DNA of 64,000 nt, taken from NCBI GenBank assembly GCA_010093635.1, contig MU006805.1, positions 124,001 through 188,000 on the forward strand. Direction: 5' to 3'. Both the position numbers and the translations under genes were made by a program. A model generated the notes under the pieces. That model ran no database searches, had not been told where the DNA came from, and saw only the letters and a list, made by a program, of their open reading frames with translations. The stretch is from Massarina eburnea CBS 473.64. Lineage: Eukaryota; Ascomycota; Dothideomycetes; Pleosporales; Massarinaceae. Shown here piece by piece: positions 44,001 to 55,373 of the stretch (the stretch's first letter is position 1; each line of letters opens with the position of its first letter).

Positions 44001-46683
44001 AGGAAGCGAGTCGGGCGAATAGCTCAGTACAATTCTTGGACCCCTTCTCCAAAACGCACTCCCTGATGTCCTTTGCGAGCGACTTGATATCATCAAGTAT
44101 CCCGGTAGCTTTGTTACGAACGGCCGTCGTATTTTCCTGTTCGTAAGTGTCGACAAACTTCTTCGCACGGAGGGTGATGATATCATCAATGTTTGGTATT
44201 GGAGGTGGCACATCGTGGTCAGACGAAGATGAGGAATCGGAGTCGTCATCCTCGTCGTCTTCGTCGTCGTGATTCTCGCTAGGCTCGATGTGTTCGTCTT
44301 CTTGATCATTCTCGTCGTCCGAGTTCATTTCCACGTCTTCGTCGCCCCCTGTCTCTTGATCTGCATCGGCTGAGCTAGTGCTCGCACCCGAATCACCGGC
44401 CAACTCCACTTCAATGGTGGTCTTTGACTCTTTCGGCTTGGGTTCTAGCGTCTTGCAAGGCCTACTTGCGAGCTGCAGAATTTCCGAGGTGACACCCTCC
44501 CGGTAAAACTGGTATCGATAGACAGATTCGAGGCGTCTCAGCAGGATTTCGGCGGCCTGCAGTGCGTACGTGACGAGAGTCGGATGGTCTTGCTGTGAGA
44601 AAATCGAAGCGAGATGGGATGCGTACGGGACTGAACGCAAGGCCTCCTCCAGGATCTCTGTATCGAGGTTTGAAATCATCTTCAGATGAGCAGTTAGCAC
44701 CTTTTGCCGAACGCTCAGGTTGACGGTGCTTGAGTAGACATCGGTCAAGGTCGGCAGCAGGATCACGGCGAAACGCTTGACTTCGTCTTTGCAGTCTTTG
44801 AGAAGCTCAACGCGTTTCTGGTTGGTGCTCTCCTTTGCCTCTGACATTGCTGGTAGGTTGTCGCCGGGGTATCCGGCATCCAAGAGATCTTCCAGGTAAG
44901 ACAGGCCTTCTTTCGGCACAGAGGGTAGAAGCTCGCAGATGACATTGAGGGTCTCGAAAACTTGATCCTTGGGGCGGTGAATGAGAGCTTGCATGATCAC
45001 TACAGTGTCGATCTTCGCAGCGACATCCTTAGTGCCGCTGGGCGGCGACACACCTGTAAGGATCTGGTAGAGTGTATCGACAATGTTCATCTTGAACAGC
45101 TCGGCGGACCGTTGTGGGCTGGCCTTTGCAGTGTGGGCAATCACCTGGAGGAACTGGGTATGGATGTTCGGCCCGATCATGTTCGTCGTGCCGGGCAGGA
45201 GAAGCCTCAGAATGGCTCGCAGAAGATCGGGACTCACGAGTTCCTCTAGCTTGCTGTCGTAGTGCTTGAAGCTCTGGACTATGCGCGATACGCAAATGCA
45301 GCCCTGCTCCACGACAGTCTGGTCGCTGTTGTTCATGATGCCCTCCAGGATTGGCATGACATCGCGTACAGTGGAAAACGAATCCTCTGGAATGTTGCGG
45401 CAGCAGTTGGCAGCGGTGGTCACGGCAGTGCGCTGTGTGGGGGTCGCAAAGAAGTCGAGGTAGGTTAGGCACGCGGTCAGGCCGCCTTCTCGTACAATGG
45501 CAGCGGGGAACTCGACAGAGATTTTCTCGAGCGTGATGAGACATTGCTCAGCCAGATCGATGTAATTTATTTCAAGCAACTTGGAACAAAGGACAGGAAC
45601 CGCGCCGCCATACACGACGTTGGCGGTGGCCGGAGGCAGAACCTCCATCATGTTTGCCAGGCACCGGCAGGCGAGCAGCATGATCTCCGGATTCTCTTCT
45701 CCAAAGTCGCTGGGCTGCATGAGCCTCACGAGCTCCTTGACATACGGGTCGGGGGAGAAATGCCCAGCCAGTCCATCTTCCGAGGACATGAGGAGTTCGT
45801 GAGAGAGCACCTCGAGCCCTATGTTCTGGACAGACATGTCGTCCGACTGCAGCTGGGCCAAGACAGGGCGAAGTTTCTGGGCCGTGCTACTCATACTGCC
45901 CATGCCGCCCAGACCAAGGTGATGGCGCAGATGCTGGAGATGAGCTAGGCTGCGACCTCCCAGGAAGCCGCCAAGCGAGTCTTCCTCATCATCATCGTCG
46001 TCGTCATCGTCATAGCCGCCTGGAGGACCATCGCCGTTGCTATCATCGCTGGTATCCGGCCGTCCTGGGCCGGAGCCAGACGGATGTGTCTCGTCCTCGG
46101 GGCGCGTATCGGGCGCGTCCTCCATAGCTGCGTCCTCCTCCGGCTTCGGAGCCGACTTCCGAGTGCTCTTCCGCGAAGATGACGGCGCGGCGTCTGTGTT
46201 CGGTTCGGCGTTGGACGGTCGAGAGGGCTTCCGCAAGCTGTCACTCGGGCCTCCGCTCTTACGGTTGGTCTTGCTGCGTTTCGAGGACGAGGGGCGCGCG
46301 GGTGGGGCGGCCTTGTCCTCGGCTCCATCTGGAGTTTGTCTGCCCCCAGTCAGCATCTCGTCATCGCCGTCGCTCGCGCCAGCAGGAACGTACCCGGCCG
46401 CTGACATTTCCGCTTTCCCTTTGCCTTTCCTAGAGCGGGCTGTCGGGGCGGGAGCCTCGTTCTGCGGCTGGATCTTGGCGCGCTTAGCACGACCGCCTCG
46501 GGCAGGCGGCGGCTCCACTGGCTCTGGGGGTGGCTCGGGGGTGGGCTCGCGGGCGGGCGCCTTGCGTTTCCTAGTCGGCTGGCGGGTCGGGGTAGAGGTG
46601 GCGGGCGGCGGAGCGGGCGGGTTCGGTGGGTTGTTCGAACCTGCTGACAGCCTCGCTGACGAGCGAGTGACTCTGGACGACAT
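41001..46683 (-). CDS. UFD4: HECT-type E3 ubiquitin ligase Ufd4 (TRIP12-like)
   Basis: Three exons: 46683-41451, 41398-41249, 41197-41001 (1859 residues). Introns of 52 nt (41450-41399) and 51 nt (41248-41198) have GTAAGT donors; the first joins DWSLE to TLMDSIKADHGY, the second PIGG to FKSLTP. The N-terminus is disordered, Pro/Lys/Ser-rich and then acidic (YDDDDDDDDEED). Residues about 250-700 form ARM-type repeats (LRPVLAQLQSDDMSVQNIGL, NPEIMLLACRCLANMMEVLP). A long acidic stretch sits near residue 800. The HECT domain fills the C-terminus (EVEYFDEVGTGLGPTLEFYS, LGLDFTLPGYP), with the catalytic Cys in SVMTCVNYLKMP at residue 1826. Family knowledge: Ufd4 acts in the ubiquitin-fusion degradation and N-degron pathways. 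Upstream and divergent lies NMA1. Confidence 0.95.
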
Positions 46684-48173
46684 GAGAAACTGTTGTGACG
46701 CGATACTACCAGCAACTCGCGACCAGGCTAGACCGCGGAGCCGATGGAGTGAGGTTCAACGAGCGTGGGTGATGGTTGAGGTGTGAGGTTGATGTTGGGG
46801 GCAGGCTGTCTGGCTGAAGGCGAGGAAATGGTGGGGCTATGTACCTGGAGGCAGACGGAGGAGAAGAAGATGGGACCAGTTGATGGTCTTTTCTTTCCAT
46901 GAGCAGTCGCTACTTTACTTGGGCGCCATAGGCCACTAAGCGAGTGCGGTGAAGGTGCGGACAAACAGGCCGATTGCAGGCTGTAGCAAAGTACAGGGAG
47001 GGTACAGGTACAGCTTGCGGACGTGTTTGGTGCGACCGGGGGGGTGTTGGGTGAAGAATGTTGTATGTGTGGTGTAGAAAGGCTCGCTGGGTCAAGCAGA
47101 TGATGCGCAGTAGTGATGGCGACTTGGCATCCGGTGGTGGGGAACAAGGTGCCGTCACTAGCGTGTACAGAAGGCACCTCGCATGCCTGGATTGCTGTCG
47201 ATACGGCTCCTACACTGCAGAATACGATCAGAAAGTCACTGTTTCCCGTCGCTGTGGCTCCAGGGTGACATAGACTTGGGCGCTCTGGTAGTACACGTGA
47301 CTTTGCTGGCCGATGAGTAACGCGCCGGAGGTGGTAGGTGTGCCTTTCATGTCTCTACTCTATTAAAGGTCCGTCTCGCAGGCCAATTGGATAATAATGC
47401 GAACCGTAACTCACTCCGCCATTACAAAGGATCGTATCGTATCGACCATGGCGCTGCCGGCCGAAGCACGCTATCGTGAGGGGGGAGCATGGAATCGCTC
47501 CGAGGGGCGTTGAGACGATACCGCCGAAGGAGCCTGCCTGGCCAGCTGATGATTCCTCAGCCGGGATTCCTCAGCCGGTGGAGCGCTCACTAATTGAACG
47601 GCACGACGGCAACGAGAATCGCGAGCCAGGTTCCATCGGCAGGACTTATCACATCGTGGGGCTGGCACTGGCTAGTGTGGTGTGGTGCGCCGTTTTCGGG
47701 CGGCGCGATGCAGCACGTGATGCCCTGTTCTCGATTCGGCATGATTGCTATTATTCCATCACAACAGCCGGAGGTCAGAGAGGGAAGTATGTAGTCGGTG
47801 GTGCACGGAAAAGTTTGAAACATCACATCTACAGATATGCAGGTGAGGAGCACGCGCAGCGAGATGGTCAGGGTTCCGGCTGCGGGCGTCTGGATTACCT
47901 GACCCCGCCCCGTGGAAGGCAAATAATAATAATACTGCCGGGACTACGCCTTCCGCCTATTATTTATGTATCTCCAAAGACACGGCTCTCAGACACATTA
48001 CTCATACAATACTGTCCCAGGCTGTCACTGAAACAACGAATTCACCCACTACCCTGGCACCCTGGTTACCCCCCACGCCCTAGCCTTATAAGACCGCCAC
48101 TCGTCCAGGCACCGGCCTCGCCACCTTCCACTCCTACTCCTCCTGCCTTCACAGAAGGCATCTACACACAACC
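46684..48173. other. Divergent promoter region between UFD4 and NMA1
   Basis: 1.5 kb without a supported gene. ORFs up to 149 codons on the minus strand just upstream of UFD4 are Pro/Ser-rich and look like leader sequence. A short AATAATAATAATA run is at 47923-47933. Confidence 0.55.
48086..48092 (+). promoter_or_regulatory. Possible TATA box of NMA1
   Basis: TTATAAG lies 84 bases upstream of the ATG at 48174. Confidence 0.4.
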
Positions 48174-49118
48174 ATGACCGCCCTCTCTCACGACGTACTC
48201 TCAAACGGCGACGACCGACAGCCTGTCCTGGCCGCGGGCCTCGACACCACAGAGACAATGACGCTCGCCGACTACACCTTCCCGGTCGAGAGACTGAAGA
48301 CGGTCCTGGACGACTCCAGCAAGACGCCAATTGTCCTCGTGTCGTGCGGCTCCTTCTCCCCGCCCACGAACCTCCATCTCCGCATGTTCGAGGAGGCTTC
48401 CGACTTCTGCCGGTTCGAGACCGACTACGAAGTCGTGGGCGGCTTCTTCAGCCCTGTCGGTGATGCATACAAGAAAGCCGGCCTCGCACCTGCCCATCAC
48501 AGGATAAATATGACGCGCATCGCCGTGAAGGACAGCTCAAAGTGGATTGGCGTCGATCCGTGGGAGCCGCTGCACAAGGAGTACCTGCCCACAGTAAAGG
48601 TCCTAGACCACTTCAACTACGAGCTAAACGATGTGATGGGCGGTATCGCGACTGCCAGCGGAGAGAAGAAGCGCATCCACGTTGCGCTGCTCGCTGGCGC
48701 AGATCTGATCCAGACGATGAGCGCACCCGGCCTGTGGGCACAAGAGGACCTGAACCGCATTCTGGGATACTACGGCGCCTTCATCCTCGAGCGCAGCGGC
48801 ACTGACATCGGTATGATGGGTCGTTCCAAGAAAAGCAAGCATTCACTAACGTGCACAGATGACGCGCTCCTCACACTCCAGCAATTCCGCGACAACATCC
48901 GTGTCATCCCCCAGTTAATCCAGAATGACGTCTCATCGACTAAGATCCGATTGTTCCGAAAGCGCAACAAGAGCATCCGCTACTACATCCCGGACCAGGT
49001 CGTCGACTATATTTACGAGTACAGCCTGTATGCCGACGACGAGAAGAAGCAGGCCGAGAAGGGCAAGGAGGAGGCTTCCGCCGATGCTTCTGGGTCATCA
49101 AGCGTGACAGTGACCTAA
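48174..49118 (+). CDS. NMA1: Nicotinamide/nicotinate mononucleotide adenylyltransferase
   Basis: Two exons, 48174-48810 and 48859-49118, 298 residues. The intron of 48 nt has GTATGA, a CACTAAC branch site and CACAG, and joins SGTDI to DDALLTLQQF. It is a multiple of three with no stop, so an unspliced message would add 16 residues (314 in all). The enzyme makes NAD from NMN and ATP, or deamido-NAD from NaMN. Motifs: VSCGSFSPPTNLHLRMFE (the GxF-P-T-x2-H nucleotidyltransferase motif of eukaryotic NMNATs), EVVGGFFSPVGDAYKK, LLAGADLIQTM, and VSSTKIRLF, the C-terminal ISSTxxR motif. The usual size for the family is about 300-400 residues. An upstream ATG choice is not needed. Confidence 0.95.
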   Translation: MTALSHDVLSNGDDRQPVLAAGLDTTETMTLADYTFPVERLKTVLDDSSKTPIVLVSCGSFSPPTNLHLRMFEEASDFCRFETDYEVVGGFFSPVGDAYKKAGLAPAHHRINMTRIAVKDSSKWIGVDPWEPLHKEYLPTVKVLDHFNYELNDVMGGIATASGEKKRIHVALLAGADLIQTMSAPGLWAQEDLNRILGYYGAFILERSGTDIGMMGRSKKSKHSLTCTDDALLTLQQFRDNIRVIPQLIQNDVSSTKIRLFRKRNKSIRYYIPDQVVDYIYEYSLYADDEKKQAEKGKEEASADASGSSSVTVT

Positions 49119-50021
49119 TCAGTGATGGAGATGGCACCACACCACACCACACCACATCGACACGACACGACCATTCCGGTACATAGTCCGCTCCTGCTCC
49201 CTGCCAGCTAATTCCCTCTGCGCATTTGTCATTTTCTGCGCTGTTTACTTTGTATATTGTACGGCCACGGCGATATAAGGGATTTCCATTCACGTGTGGG
49301 CAGAGTTTGGGACATATCCTGGCTGCGAAACGTTGGCGACGTTGGCGACGTTGGCGACGTTGAAGACGTTCAAGACTAGAGCTGGAACTGCACGCCTTTG
49401 CCGGCGCACGGGAAAGGCGGCAAACAACGATTTGCAGTGCTACGACATGATAGCACCGAGATACCAATCATGCATATTTTTATCCATCTCTCCTCTTATC
49501 TCGTTTGTGGTTCATGCAAGCGACGAGATGCACGTGCCGTGATGTCATTCACCGCCTTCATGCGCCATGGGCTTGGAGGAGCCTCGGGCAGGCGTTCTGG
49601 CCGCGGCAGCACTGCTGATCTTGCCGGCCAGGACAGGCCGGGACAGGCCAATATCGAAAAGATTGTTTGCATTTCTTGAAACGTCAAACAGTGAATTGAT
49701 GTTAGTGCCAGCGGCCAACCAGACCGGTGAAATCCAGGATCCCAATATTGGACGTTTTGCCGCCCAGCACGGCCACGTCAACAGCCTATCACCGCAGCAA
49801 CCGACTATACCGCCTGTCCAGTGTCAGCCACTTCAATCCATCCCAACCAGGCTTACCAAATTGTACATATCGCTTGGCTAGCTACGGCTACTCTTCGTAT
49901 CCGCAATCCTGCTTCCCTTTGCTTAAATCCCGCTCCCTTCTTCCCGCTGCAATTGAGGGACGCCGCATTCCTGTGTTACCCCACCTAAGTGTTGAATCCG
50001 CGCCCGCATCGTGACTTTCAA
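49119..50021. other. Intergenic region between NMA1 and the GH5 gene
   Basis: 3' flank of NMA1 with CACAC-type repeats (49138-49156) and the promoter and leader of the GH5 gene. Short ORFs on both strands have no recognisable content. Confidence 0.5.
49332..49367. repeat. 9-bp tandem repeat (GTTGGCGAC)
   Basis: Three perfect copies and one variant, GTTGAAGAC. Confidence 0.9.
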
Positions 50022-52725
50022 ATGGATGCAGAGTACCGCGAGCGCCGCCGTCGCGAACAGCGCGATTCGCAGGCGCGCGACCTCGATAGAGACAGCAGTG
50101 CCCACAATACCGAGCGCCGCCAGCGACGAGGGCACCGGGCAACCGACTCGCAGGGCGAATTGCTGAACAGCACCCCGCGCCATTCGCGCCACCAGAGCGA
50201 CTCGGAAAAGCCGTCGCCCTCGCCGCGCAAACACCGCTCCAACCAATCGCAGCCCCGGTCGCGCGCCGCCGGGGAGAGTCGCAGCCGGAACAGAGCCTCT
50301 GTGCCTGCCCCGGCGCCGGCCCCGCTGAGCCTCGACGCCCTGGCCAGCTTGGACAAGGCGAATCAGAAGAAGGCTGGCTGGAGGGGCTACGATTACGACG
50401 AGGAGTATCTCAAAGAGGTTAGGCGGAAGGAGAAGAAGCTGGAGAAGGAAAGGACGAAGGAGGAGACTGCGGAGAAGAGGAAGGAGCGAGAGAGGATCAG
50501 GCTGCTTGAGGCCGATGCCGCGGTGGAGAGGGAGACGAGGAAGCGGCGGGAGAGGGAGGATAGCCAAAGGCGGCCGGGCAGTCAGGACAGTCGAAGACGG
50601 GACACGGAGGACAATGTACGGCGGGAAAGAGAGGAGAGCAGGAAGCGGGGGCGGGCCGAGAGTAGACGGCGAGAGAAGCGGCAAAGTGCGGCTGCGGCTG
50701 CTCTGGCGGTGGCAGCAGTCGCTACGGACGATGAGGGGACGAGGAGTGCGTTTTCAGAGCGGAATGTAGACAAGGGGAGAAACCATGCGGATCCGGAGAT
50801 GGAGGAACGGAGACAGCGTTATCAGGAGGAATTAACAGCGTCAGAAATAGCGGAGAAGATGGAACGACGAAAAAGAGAGCGACAGGAGAGGCTGGAGGCG
50901 AAGAAAAGGCGGGTTGTCAGTGGGCCGTTGGCGGAAGAGGGCGGCGTGGACGACGAGGACGAATACCAGTACATGATGGAGAAACGAGGTGGTGCTGGTG
51001 CACCATCGCAGTACTCGGAAGACGACCTTGCACGGCGGAAGAAGAAAAAGAAGTGGATAAGTGAGTGGCGCAGACTTGCCAGAAAGGTTGTGGCGATACT
51101 AACACCACAACCGCGTAGTAATCGCCGTCGTATCTGTCGTAGCACTTCTCGCGGTCATCATCCCCGTCGCCCTAAGCGCGTCCAAAAAGAAGACCGACCC
51201 GGGAAGCAGCACGACGGGCTCAACAGCCCCCCTAAACAGCAACCTCGACGGCAAAGATCGCAACAGCGTGCCCGAAAAAGATCGCGGGGGCATTCTCGAC
51301 CCCTGGGCGTGGTATGACACCATCGACTTCAACGTAACCTACACGCCAGAGCTGGTCGGCGGACTCCCCGTCATCGGCCTGAACTCCACCTGGGACGACA
51401 ACGTCCAAGCGAACTCCGACGTGCCCAATCTCCAAGAGGCCTTTGAGTACGGCAAGATGCCCGTCCGCGGCATCAATGCAGGCGGCTGGCTCAACATCGA
51501 ACCCTTCATCACCCCTAGCCTGTTCGAAAAGTACAGCACGCGCGAAAACATCGTCGACGAGTGGACTCTGTGCACGAAGCTTGGGGCTGCAACGTGCAAA
51601 GACACGCTTGAAAAACACTATTCCTCCTTCATGACCAAATCATCCTTCGCCGCGATGCGCGACGCGGGTTTCGACCACGTGCGCATCCCCTTTGGCTACT
51701 GGATGGTGCAGACCTACGACGGCGACGCCTATGTCCCACAGGTCAGCTGGCGCTACCTCCTCCGCGGCATCGAATACGCCCGCCAGAACGGCCTCCGCGT
51801 GAATCTCGACTTCCACGGCGCCCCGGGCTCACAAAACGGCTGGAACCATTCGGGACGACAGGGCGTCATCGGCTGGCTCAACGGCACAGACGGCGACACG
51901 AATGCCCAGCGCTGGCTCGACATCCACCACCAAATCAGCGTCTTCTTCGCACAGCCGCGCTACAAGAACGTAGTCACCATGTACGGCCTAGTCAACGAAC
52001 CCCGCATGGTCGAACTCAACACCGACATCGTAGTCAAATGGACGCAAAAAGCAATCGACCAGATCCGCACCGACAACATCAGCGCCGTCATCGTCTTCGG
52101 CGACGGCTTCATGGGCCTCGACAACTGGCAAGGCCGTCTCCAGGGCAACAAAAACCTCCTCCTCGACGTCCACCAATACGTCATCTTCAACATCGACCAA
52201 CTCTCCCTCACCCACACCGACAAACTAAACTTCGCCTGCAACGCTTGGACCCAACAATCCCTCCGCTCCATGAACACTTCCACCGGCTTCGGTCCCACCA
52301 TGTGCGGCGAATGGTCCCAGGCTGATACCGATTGCACCCAATACATCAACGACGTCAACACGGGAACCCGATGGGAAGGCACGTACGATACGGGTAACTC
52401 GTCGACTTCCATCCTGGCCCCCCAGTGTCCGGCGAAAGACGCGTCTTGCTCTTGTACCAAGGCGAACGAGGACCCGGATAGTTACTCGGACGCGTACAAA
52501 CGGTTTTTGATGAGGTTTGCGATTGCCCAGATCGAGGCGTTTGAGAAGGGTTGGGGTTGGTTTTATTGGACCTGGGAGACGGAACGCGCGACGCAGTGGA
52601 GTTGGAGGAGGGGCGTGGTGGCGGGCATTTTACCGACTAAGGTGGGGAGTAATGGGTGGACTTGTCCGGAGAGTATTAGTGGGTTTGAGGATTTTGGGGG
52701 CGAGGGGTTGAGTGAGTTGTATTAG
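50022..52725 (+). CDS. GH5 glucan 1,3-beta-glucosidase, type II membrane protein (ExgD-like)
   Basis: Two exons, 50022-51060 and 51119-52725, 881 residues. The intron of 58 nt has GTGAGT, ATACTAAC and GCGTAG, and reads across as KKKKKWIII. Residues 1-345 are cytosolic, disordered, with a long Arg/Glu/Lys-rich helix (EVRRKEKKLEKERTKEETAE). One membrane helix follows (IIIAVVSVVALLAVIIPVAL), and the rest faces outward. The GH5 domain shows RGINAGGWLNIEPFI, DHVRIPFGYW, NLDFHGAPGSQNGWNHSG, LVNEP with the acid/base Glu (about residue 640), CGEWSQ with the nucleophile Glu (about residue 744), and WFYWTW near the end. ExgD-type enzymes of aspergilli have the same membrane-anchored layout; they trim beta-1,3-glucan of the cell wall. 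Six or more Cys suggest disulphides. Confidence 0.93.
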
Positions 52726-53882
52726 TTTGTGGGTGTGGGGGGGTGCTGGGTGGGGAAGGGGATGGGGGATGGTGGGATGAGTGATGTAGATAAGATGGGA
52801 TGATGTGGGATGATGCATGTTTGTATGGGTCATTTTAGGCGGCGTTTTTTCTTTTCTTTCGGTTTCATGATTTCGGTTTTGCATGGTTTGGTGGGTTGGG
52901 TCGTTGCTGGTGGTGCGCGGCTCTTGGATGGATATATTTAGACGGGGAAAGAGAGGGAGAGAGAGAGATGGGAAGATATAGGGCATATATATTTACGTAT
53001 ATACAGATGTACAAATGTACTTGAAGCGCGGTGCGGTAGGGGGTAGTGTGGTGTGGTGTGGTGTAGTGTAGATACGTAGTAGGGATAGGCGATACAATAG
53101 AAATGGAGATTCATATTTCGACGTGTTTGCGTGCGTGGACTTGGGCTTAGACTTGGACCTGGATTTAGGATTTAGACCTGCATAGGTAGTTACTACACAT
53201 AGATATTAAATCTTTCTGTGTATTGGAAAAGACATTCCCGGTTGGGTGAAGCGAAGGGGATGGTGGTGTGGGGTAGAGAGTAGAGAGATAGAGTGGAATG
53301 GAATGGAATGGAATGGAGTGATGGGTGAACTGATTGACTGACTGACTGACTGACTGACTGGCTGTATTATATTACTTTATAGCAGAATTTGAGATGTTAT
53401 AATTTCCCAGAGGGAGGGAGGGGGATGCTGGGATGAAGTCGTTTATTTATGTCTTTATCTATATACATATCTACTTACTAATTAGTTAAGTTAATCATTA
53501 TATCTATCCTATCTATCCTATCTATCCTACCATCCTACATTCCTACATTCCTACATTCCTATAGAAAGAAAAAAAAGCTCGATGTAGGAAAGTAAGGTGT
53601 ACATCGTTGTAGAAGGGTTTAGGTTTGGGTTTGGTTTGGTTTGGTTTGGTTTAGTTTGCTTGTTGTCGGATTTAGTAGAGAAGATACTATGTAACATGCA
53701 TCATATAGTGCTGAATATATAGAAGTTTTTCTCTCGTTTTGTTTACTTCTTAATTAACTAATGAACTAACTGGATGTGTTGTAACATACATACATGTATC
53801 ATGCGAAAAGGGTAACCAACCAATCCCACATTCCTCTTCCTTCTTCCTCCTTCCTCCATCCTCACTCCTCACTCCCCACCCC
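52726..53882. other. Intergenic, G/T-rich spacer with simple repeats
   Basis: Between convergent genes. The plus strand is C-poor for about 1 kb and holds GGAAT repeats (53293-53318), GACT repeats (53335-53361), CTATCCTAT repeats (about 53503-53535) and GGTTT repeats (about 53629-53657). No gene seen. Confidence 0.55.
53335..53361. repeat. (GACT)n microsatellite
   Basis: Six tandem GACT units. Confidence 0.9.
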
Positions 53883-55373
53883 CTACCCACTCCTCGGTCT
53901 CTGCATCTGTCTCCCACTCCCACACCTCCCCATCCCCAACCCATGCTGCACCCCCCGCGCAACAGCTGCCCGGTTCGCGGCGACAAGGTGTCGGTGCCGT
54001 GCTACCTCGAGCGCGGCTTCTGCTTCTTCTAGTTCGAGTCTGTGGACTCGCGCTGTGTGGCTTTCTCTACATCCACCTTCTCGATCAACGTCTGGCCGGC
54101 CTGTTCCTGGCGTCTGTGGTGCGCACCCTGGATACGGGGGGTGAGGGAACGGGGGTTTGGGAAACGGTGTCCCGGGAACTGCGCTTGGCGCTGGTGCGGG
54201 AAGAGGAGGGTAGTTTATGAATGCGCTGAATGGTGTTTGTGGTGTACGCGGATGAAGAAGTTGGGGGTAAGGACTTCGTTGTTGATTAGGCCATTGTGTG
54301 GTTGGATGTAAGAGTGCGGAGACGGGGGGGAGACGCGGTGTTTCTCCTTTATTGGTATTTGGTGGTGGTGGTGGTGATGTTTGTGCTTTTGCTGGGATCG
54401 CGGTTAGGGGATTGGGGCTTGGGAGCGAGTTTAAGAGCGCGGAAATGGGCGTTCTTGGGGGGAAGTTTGTTGGTACTGGTGGTGTGGAGATCGGTAGTTC
54501 CGGGGTGTCTTTTGATGGTGATGGAGTGTTGGGTTGGCGGAGTGATGGGAGGGGGGATGAGGGATTGGGCACTTTGAGGTGCGCGAGGCTGTGGGCTCGG
54601 CGGCAGTTGATGGGGGAGGGTGTTTTGGGTGGTTCGGGATAGAGCGTTGGGAGCGATTGTGAGCGAGTTTGCAGTCCATCCTTTCTTTCCTTTTCTACTA
54701 CCGTTCCAGCCTTGACGTCTCCGTTGATACTTCCATCAGAACCATCCTCAGAGCTCTCCGGCTCGCTTACCTCCTGGATCAACCTAGTCACTTTAGCCTT
54801 CCTCATTGTCTCCTGCCTTGCCTCGTACTCGTCGAACGGAACCTCATGTCGAACACTCCACTTCCTCTTCCGCAAGAATTCCTCCCTGCTATTCACGGCC
54901 AGTGGCATTCCAACCCTACTATACCCTTCTTGCCATCCCTCCGGCGTACTCCTTTCACTCCCACTCCGACCCCCACAACCCTCAACCTCCTGTCCCCGTT
55001 GCAAGACCTCCAAACTCCTAATAGCGTCCCTGACATCCACAACCTTCAGTCCCGCGTTTATCTTCCGTTGCTTCCCTCGGTATACTCCGCATCTAGCTCT
55101 GGCTCGGAAATATGTGTGTAGCAGCGCATGCGCCCTAGACATGTTTCCCGCCGTCAGTTCCGAGAGCCGACAGAGCGCGGCGACGAGATGTGTGGGCCAT
55201 GATGACGGGAACGGGTTCTGGCGCAGATCCTGTGGGATGGCTTGGAAAACGGTGCCTGGCGTGAGATCCCAGTTTTTGCAGATGGTGTGGAGATTGGAGT
55301 CGTGGATCGAGTATTGGTTGTAGGTGGAGGGGGGAGGGTAGGGTGATTGTGGTGGGGGTGCGTGGTTTTCCAT
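53883..55373 (-). CDS. Pro/Ser-rich protein of unknown function
   Basis: ORF of 496 residues from ATG 55373 (MENHAPPPQSPYPPP). The frame stays open upstream to an ATG at 55658 (591 residues), but the extra part looks less coding-like and I prefer the shorter form. The first 130 residues look folded (HTICKNWDLTPGTVFQAIPQ, LVAALCRLSELTAGNMSRAH, RSLEVLQRGQEVEG); a basic helical part with REEFLRKRKWSVRHEVPFDE and ARQETMRKAKVTRLIQE follows; the middle is disordered and Pro/Ser-rich with ISALLNSLPSP and VSALLHP, a repeated short S-A-L-L motif. The C-terminus is helical (RVHRLELEEAEAALEVARHR) and ends basic. No family recognised. Confidence 0.55.
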   Translation of the reverse strand: MENHAPPPQSPYPPPSTYNQYSIHDSNLHTICKNWDLTPGTVFQAIPQDLRQNPFPSSWPTHLVAALCRLSELTAGNMSRAHALLHTYFRARARCGVYRGKQRKINAGLKVVDVRDAIRSLEVLQRGQEVEGCGGRSGSERSTPEGWQEGYSRVGMPLAVNSREEFLRKRKWSVRHEVPFDEYEARQETMRKAKVTRLIQEVSEPESSEDGSDGSINGDVKAGTVVEKERKDGLQTRSQSLPTLYPEPPKTPSPINCRRAHSLAHLKVPNPSSPLPSLRQPNTPSPSKDTPELPISTPPVPTNFPPRTPISALLNSLPSPNPLTAIPAKAQTSPPPPPNTNKGETPRLPPVSALLHPTTQWPNQQRSPYPQLLHPRTPQTPFSAFINYPPLPAPAPSAVPGTPFPKPPFPHPPYPGCAPQTPGTGRPDVDREGGCRESHTARVHRLELEEAEAALEVARHRHLVAANRAAVARGVQHGLGMGRCGSGRQMQRPRSG

